Origin: a virus
Length of the DNA: 31,468 nucleotides
Virus record (IMG/VR): IMGVR_UViG_3300032265_001769
Coordinates: 1-31,468 of that record
Direction: 5' to 3' (one strand)
In this document: piece by piece, positions 29,223 to 31,468 of the stretch
How positions within the stretch are numbered: position 1 is the first letter of the stretch
How the letters are laid out: the number at the start of each line of letters is the position of its first letter
Made by a program: the position numbers and the translations under genes
The notes under the pieces: generated by a model
What the model saw: only the letters and a program-made list of their open reading frames with translations
The model's database searches: none
Told to the model about the DNA's origin: nothing

Positions 29223-30053
29223 TTACTGAACTCTGGAGATGTACGACTTCACAGCCGAAACAAACTCAGCAGGCTTGGACAAAATCTTGTCAGTCCGAAT
29301 CGGAGCCAGCGTGCCGTCAGTGATTGACTCCTCAGATCCAATCCACTTCTTGGACCGCAAAAACTTCTCGGCAGAATCGTAGATTCCCTCCTGGACAAGC
29401 AGGTCAGTCAGAAGATCCAACTTGGAAGGAATGCCAGTCTGATCGACAACAACGGCCTCTTGGACTTCCACAGCAGCCGGTGCTGGAGCTACAACGGGTT
29501 CGGTCTTGGAAAGCAACGGAGCAGCCTTTGTGGGAGTATTGAAATCCTCAATCTCCTCCGGCGTGTATTGACCAGTGCAAACTTCAGGAGCCAGCATTCG
29601 GATCGCCTTTGAAATAAGACGAGCACGCAACATGTCAGCCGGGTTCTTGGCCCAACCGCTACCAGGCTTGGCAGGAGGATAGAGCCCAGCCTGCTTGGCG
29701 TCCTCCAGTGTATAGGCAAGTTCAATATCGTTGCCGTCGTAAGTCCAGCGAGCCTTGGCAGCAACAGCGTCAAACTGGAGCCACTTCACTCGTCCACCAC
29801 GTTCACGGTAACCGGCAAGCATGGAGTCAGAGCGACGCGCAAGCTTTCCTCCAATTAGGTGAAAATGTTTCGTCAACTCAAGGGGTGGCATCTTCTCCAC
29901 AATGCACTGAAGAGCAAGAATCTGGCCCTGCTCGGGACGTTCAGCTCCGAACATCACAGACTTGCTGATCCAGTTCCCAAGGATCTCAGCGGCTGCAATC
30001 GGATTCTCCACGCGGTCATAAGTGGATGGAGAAGTGACAGTGAGTGCGTTCAT
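29223..30053 (-). CDS. RecT-like single-strand annealing protein
   Basis: The protein has 276 residues. The N-terminal 130 residues contain the paired helices and beta strands of RecT/Redbeta-type annealing proteins (for example RVKWLQFDAVAAKARWTYDG near 88-107), and residues 133-170 hold the typical W-x-K-x-P-x-x-M-L-x-x-R stretch (GWAKNPADMLRARLISKAIR near 133-152) ending before YTPEEIEDF. It would anneal single strands produced by the neighbouring nuclease. The C-terminal 80 residues are Val/Ala/Pro-rich and acidic, probably a protein-interaction tail. It overlaps the preceding regulator by ATGA. It is presumably the early recombinase of the phage. Confidence 0.8.
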   Translation of the reverse strand: MNALTVTSPSTYDRVENPIAAAEILGNWISKSVMFGAERPEQGQILALQCIVEKMPPLELTKHFHLIGGKLARRSDSMLAGYRERGGRVKWLQFDAVAAKARWTYDGNDIELAYTLEDAKQAGLYPPAKPGSGWAKNPADMLRARLISKAIRMLAPEVCTGQYTPEEIEDFNTPTKAAPLLSKTEPVVAPAPAAVEVQEAVVVDQTGIPSKLDLLTDLLVQEGIYDSAEKFLRSKKWIGSEESITDGTLAPIRTDKILSKPAEFVSAVKSYISRVQ

Positions 30054-30199
30054 TTTTCTAGGTTTTTGGTAACGAGATCCTCCACCCAGAATCCGAGCTT
30101 CATTCCTTTTTGAGCGACGTACTTTCGTGCGCGGGAATGGAGTTCTTCACTAATGTGGACCGTTTTGGTCTTTGGACGCTTGGCAGGATCTCGTTTCAC
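30050..30199 (-). CDS. Ribbon-helix-helix regulator (49 residues)
   Basis: A GTG start at 30197-30199 is preceded by an in-frame stop, and the TGA at 30050-30052 shares ATGA with the RecT-like start. The protein begins MKRDPAKRPKTKTVHISEEL, with a basic N-terminus and a ribbon strand KTVHIS near 12-17. Helix A follows (EELHSRARKYVAQKG near 18-32), then helix B (GFWVEDLVTKNLEK near 36-49). This is the Arc/CopG-type ribbon-helix-helix fold that binds DNA as a dimer. It is the first gene of the leftward replication operon, so it likely autoregulates that operon through the repeats at 30216-30232. Confidence 0.75.
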   Translation of the reverse strand: MKRDPAKRPKTKTVHISEELHSRARKYVAQKGMKLGFWVEDLVTKNLEK

Positions 30200-30215
30200 G
30201 GCCAGACAGAATCAG

Positions 30216-30232
30216 ACCACGCCAAACCACGC
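30216..30232. promoter_or_regulatory. Direct repeats, candidate operator
   Basis: ACCACGC occurs at 30216-30222 and again at 30226-30232, exactly 10 bases (about one helical turn) apart, 17 bases upstream of the regulator's GTG. Phased repeats of this kind are typical binding sites of ribbon-helix-helix dimers, so they are a natural autoregulatory operator. Binding has not been shown. The 30200-30263 gap also has an A-rich tract but no clear promoter. Confidence 0.45.
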
Positions 30233-30263
30233 AACCATTTTTTAGCTTTTTTTACAGCGACCC

Positions 30264-31468
30264 TTAGAACAGGACGAACGACGCCACCCGGTAAGGTTGG
30301 ATAGCCGGTGCCCCACCCGTGATCGTTGTCAGGTCCAAAGCGTTCCCGGTTGCCGGGTCTTTCAGCGTCATTACCTGATCAGCTCCAGACACTTCGATCT
30401 TTGAGCAGATTCCAACAAGCGTGTTGGTTCCGTTGGTCACCTGAATCTCCTCACCGAGCGAGTAAATCGGAGGATAGGTAACCCAAGAATATGCGCCAGC
30501 CTTTTTGAGGGTGCCAGCCGCTGCGGACACAATGGTAAACGTGTCTCCAGCCGGACCAACGTATCCAGGAGTCGTACAGAACCAGTTCTTATGCGGGACA
30601 CCAAGCACTGTCGCAACGTCGCCAATGCAATATTCAACCGCATTAGGTATAGAGCTTTGGGTGGTTGTAAAGAATCGATTGCTGTTGGTCACTGGCCAAC
30701 TGGACGACGCCTGAGTGTCCGCCCCGAAATTGTTTCCAATGAAGTTGACGTTCAGGTTTGCCGGAAGTCGCCCATTGGACGTGTAGGTTCCATTCGACTG
30801 AATGACCTGGGTGAGATTCCTCAGACTGAACGAGCTGCCTCCGTAAACCGTCTTTGCAGTGTTGGAAGTAACTTCCAGATTGAGCCTGTAGTAGGAGTAA
30901 TAGTCAGCGTTCCCAGTGAAGGTCGGATTGCAGTCAATCGACAACGCCTTGATCATGTTGCGGACGTACCCGCTGCAAGCTGTCGTTGCCACATTTGCGC
31001 CCGTGTTGGCGTAGGTGAAGCTGGCAGATCCAGGCGTCACGCTTGTCACTGTTGCGTACTGGGCGTTAAAACCAGAACCAACGCCAGTGATGTTCACAAC
31101 GTCTTCCAGCTTCAGCCCCATTTCGCTGTTCTGCATCGTTACAACGAGTGTGGCTACATTTCCGCTTCTGGAATAGCTAGTAACGGTCAGTGGGTTGGAA
31201 GACAGGGGAGCAACAAGGTTGTTATTCTTGACGTTGACAGTTCCAACAACTTGCAAATGAGCGCATCCACGAATGGACGTGTTGTCGATGAAATTGCAAA
31301 CAGACGATGTCGTCAGCTCGTAAGGAGAAACGCTTCCAATCGTGTTTACAGGAACTTGCTGTTCAATCAGGAATGAAGCGTCTTGAAGGCTGGCACCCTT
31401 GACAGTGAAGTCCCTGTTTGACTGCTGGTAAACACTTGAAGCGAATCCGCCAGTGGCCTTGAATCCCC
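30264..31468 (-). CDS. Structural protein, fibre or spike-like, 5' end outside window
   Basis: An open frame runs from the right edge to a TAA at 30264-30266, giving at least 401 residues with the N-terminus missing. It is rich in Asn, Thr, Ser, Gly and Val, almost all beta, with short repeats. The segment DVVNITGVGSGFNAQYATVT resembles in style the HGFVPGDKIVISSASI segment of the tail tube B-like protein. Pairs of cysteines occur in SIRGCAHLQ and SIDCNPTFTG. A spike, fibre or large decoration protein is the likely role. It ends 64 bases upstream of the regulator gene on the same strand, so a separate promoter is expected for the replication genes. Confidence 0.75.
   Translation of the reverse strand, partial: GFKATGGFASSVYQQSNRDFTVKGASLQDASFLIEQQVPVNTIGSVSPYELTTSSVCNFIDNTSIRGCAHLQVVGTVNVKNNNLVAPLSSNPLTVTSYSRSGNVATLVVTMQNSEMGLKLEDVVNITGVGSGFNAQYATVTSVTPGSASFTYANTGANVATTACSGYVRNMIKALSIDCNPTFTGNADYYSYYRLNLEVTSNTAKTVYGGSSFSLRNLTQVIQSNGTYTSNGRLPANLNVNFIGNNFGADTQASSSWPVTNSNRFFTTTQSSIPNAVEYCIGDVATVLGVPHKNWFCTTPGYVGPAGDTFTIVSAAAGTLKKAGAYSWVTYPPIYSLGEEIQVTNGTNTLVGICSKIEVSGADQVMTLKDPATGNALDLTTITGGAPAIQPYRVASFVLF

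Noticed and set aside
1-31468. tRNA genes
   Set aside because: I saw no cloverleaf with a matching T-loop; a scan with a tRNA program would be decisive.
1-31468. CRISPR array
   Set aside because: No regularly spaced identical repeats of 20-40 bases were found.
1-31468. Integrase, transposase or attachment site
   Set aside because: No tyrosine or serine recombinase or transposase motifs were seen, so lysogeny by integration is not supported in this window.

Overview
This window is most of the genome of a tailed double-stranded DNA bacteriophage. It carries a terminase, portal, scaffold and capsid block, two proteins resembling the T7-type tail tube A and B pair, tail fibre-like proteins, a lysis cassette, a replication and recombination block, and strings of small genes with 1-4 base overlaps. 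I see no tape measure or contractile sheath gene, so a short-tailed (podovirus) virion is the best inference. The major capsid protein resembles the DUF5309 (phage SU10-type) family. The host cannot be named. Most genes lack a clear Shine-Dalgarno site (the portal gene is an exception) and several plus-strand genes start behind A/C-rich leaders. This fits a host that initiates translation largely without Shine-Dalgarno pairing, such as Bacteroidota or the Planctomycetes-Verrucomicrobia group, but that inference is weak.

Layout. (1) 1-18639, minus strand: one long late operon. It is read from a glycosyltransferase (18639) through small terminase, large terminase, portal, a small protein, scaffold, major capsid, a strong terminator at 10858-10892, connector-type small genes, a fibre-like protein, holin-like and lipoprotein lysis genes, tail tube A, tail tube B, a fibre-like protein, and small Q/A-rich and cupin-like genes. 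The last gene runs off the left edge. (2) 18640-19376: a divergent intergenic region with a perfect 16-bp parS-type palindrome at its left edge and a GC-rich, hairpin-dense block that ends in an intrinsic terminator, a candidate structured RNA. (3) 19377-24633, plus strand: small unknown genes, an exported lysozyme-like protein, an SF2/SNF2 helicase, an HTH protein and a cytosine-methyltransferase-like protein, closed by a bidirectional terminator near 24760. (4) 24798-30199, minus strand: a ribbon-helix-helix regulator, RecT-like annealing protein, Cas4/RecB-like nuclease, DUF669-like protein, RusA resolvase, two small proteins and a primase-helicase. (5) 30264 to the right edge, minus strand: part of another structural protein.

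Because minus-strand structural genes run off both ends, the rest of the late region probably joins the two edges of a circular or circularly permuted map. No DNA polymerase, integrase, ParA or ParB gene is visible here. The most striking signal is the chromosomal-type parS site without a partition operon, overlapping the start of the first late gene and lying beside the structured-RNA candidate. It suggests the phage DNA is bound by the host ParB protein.
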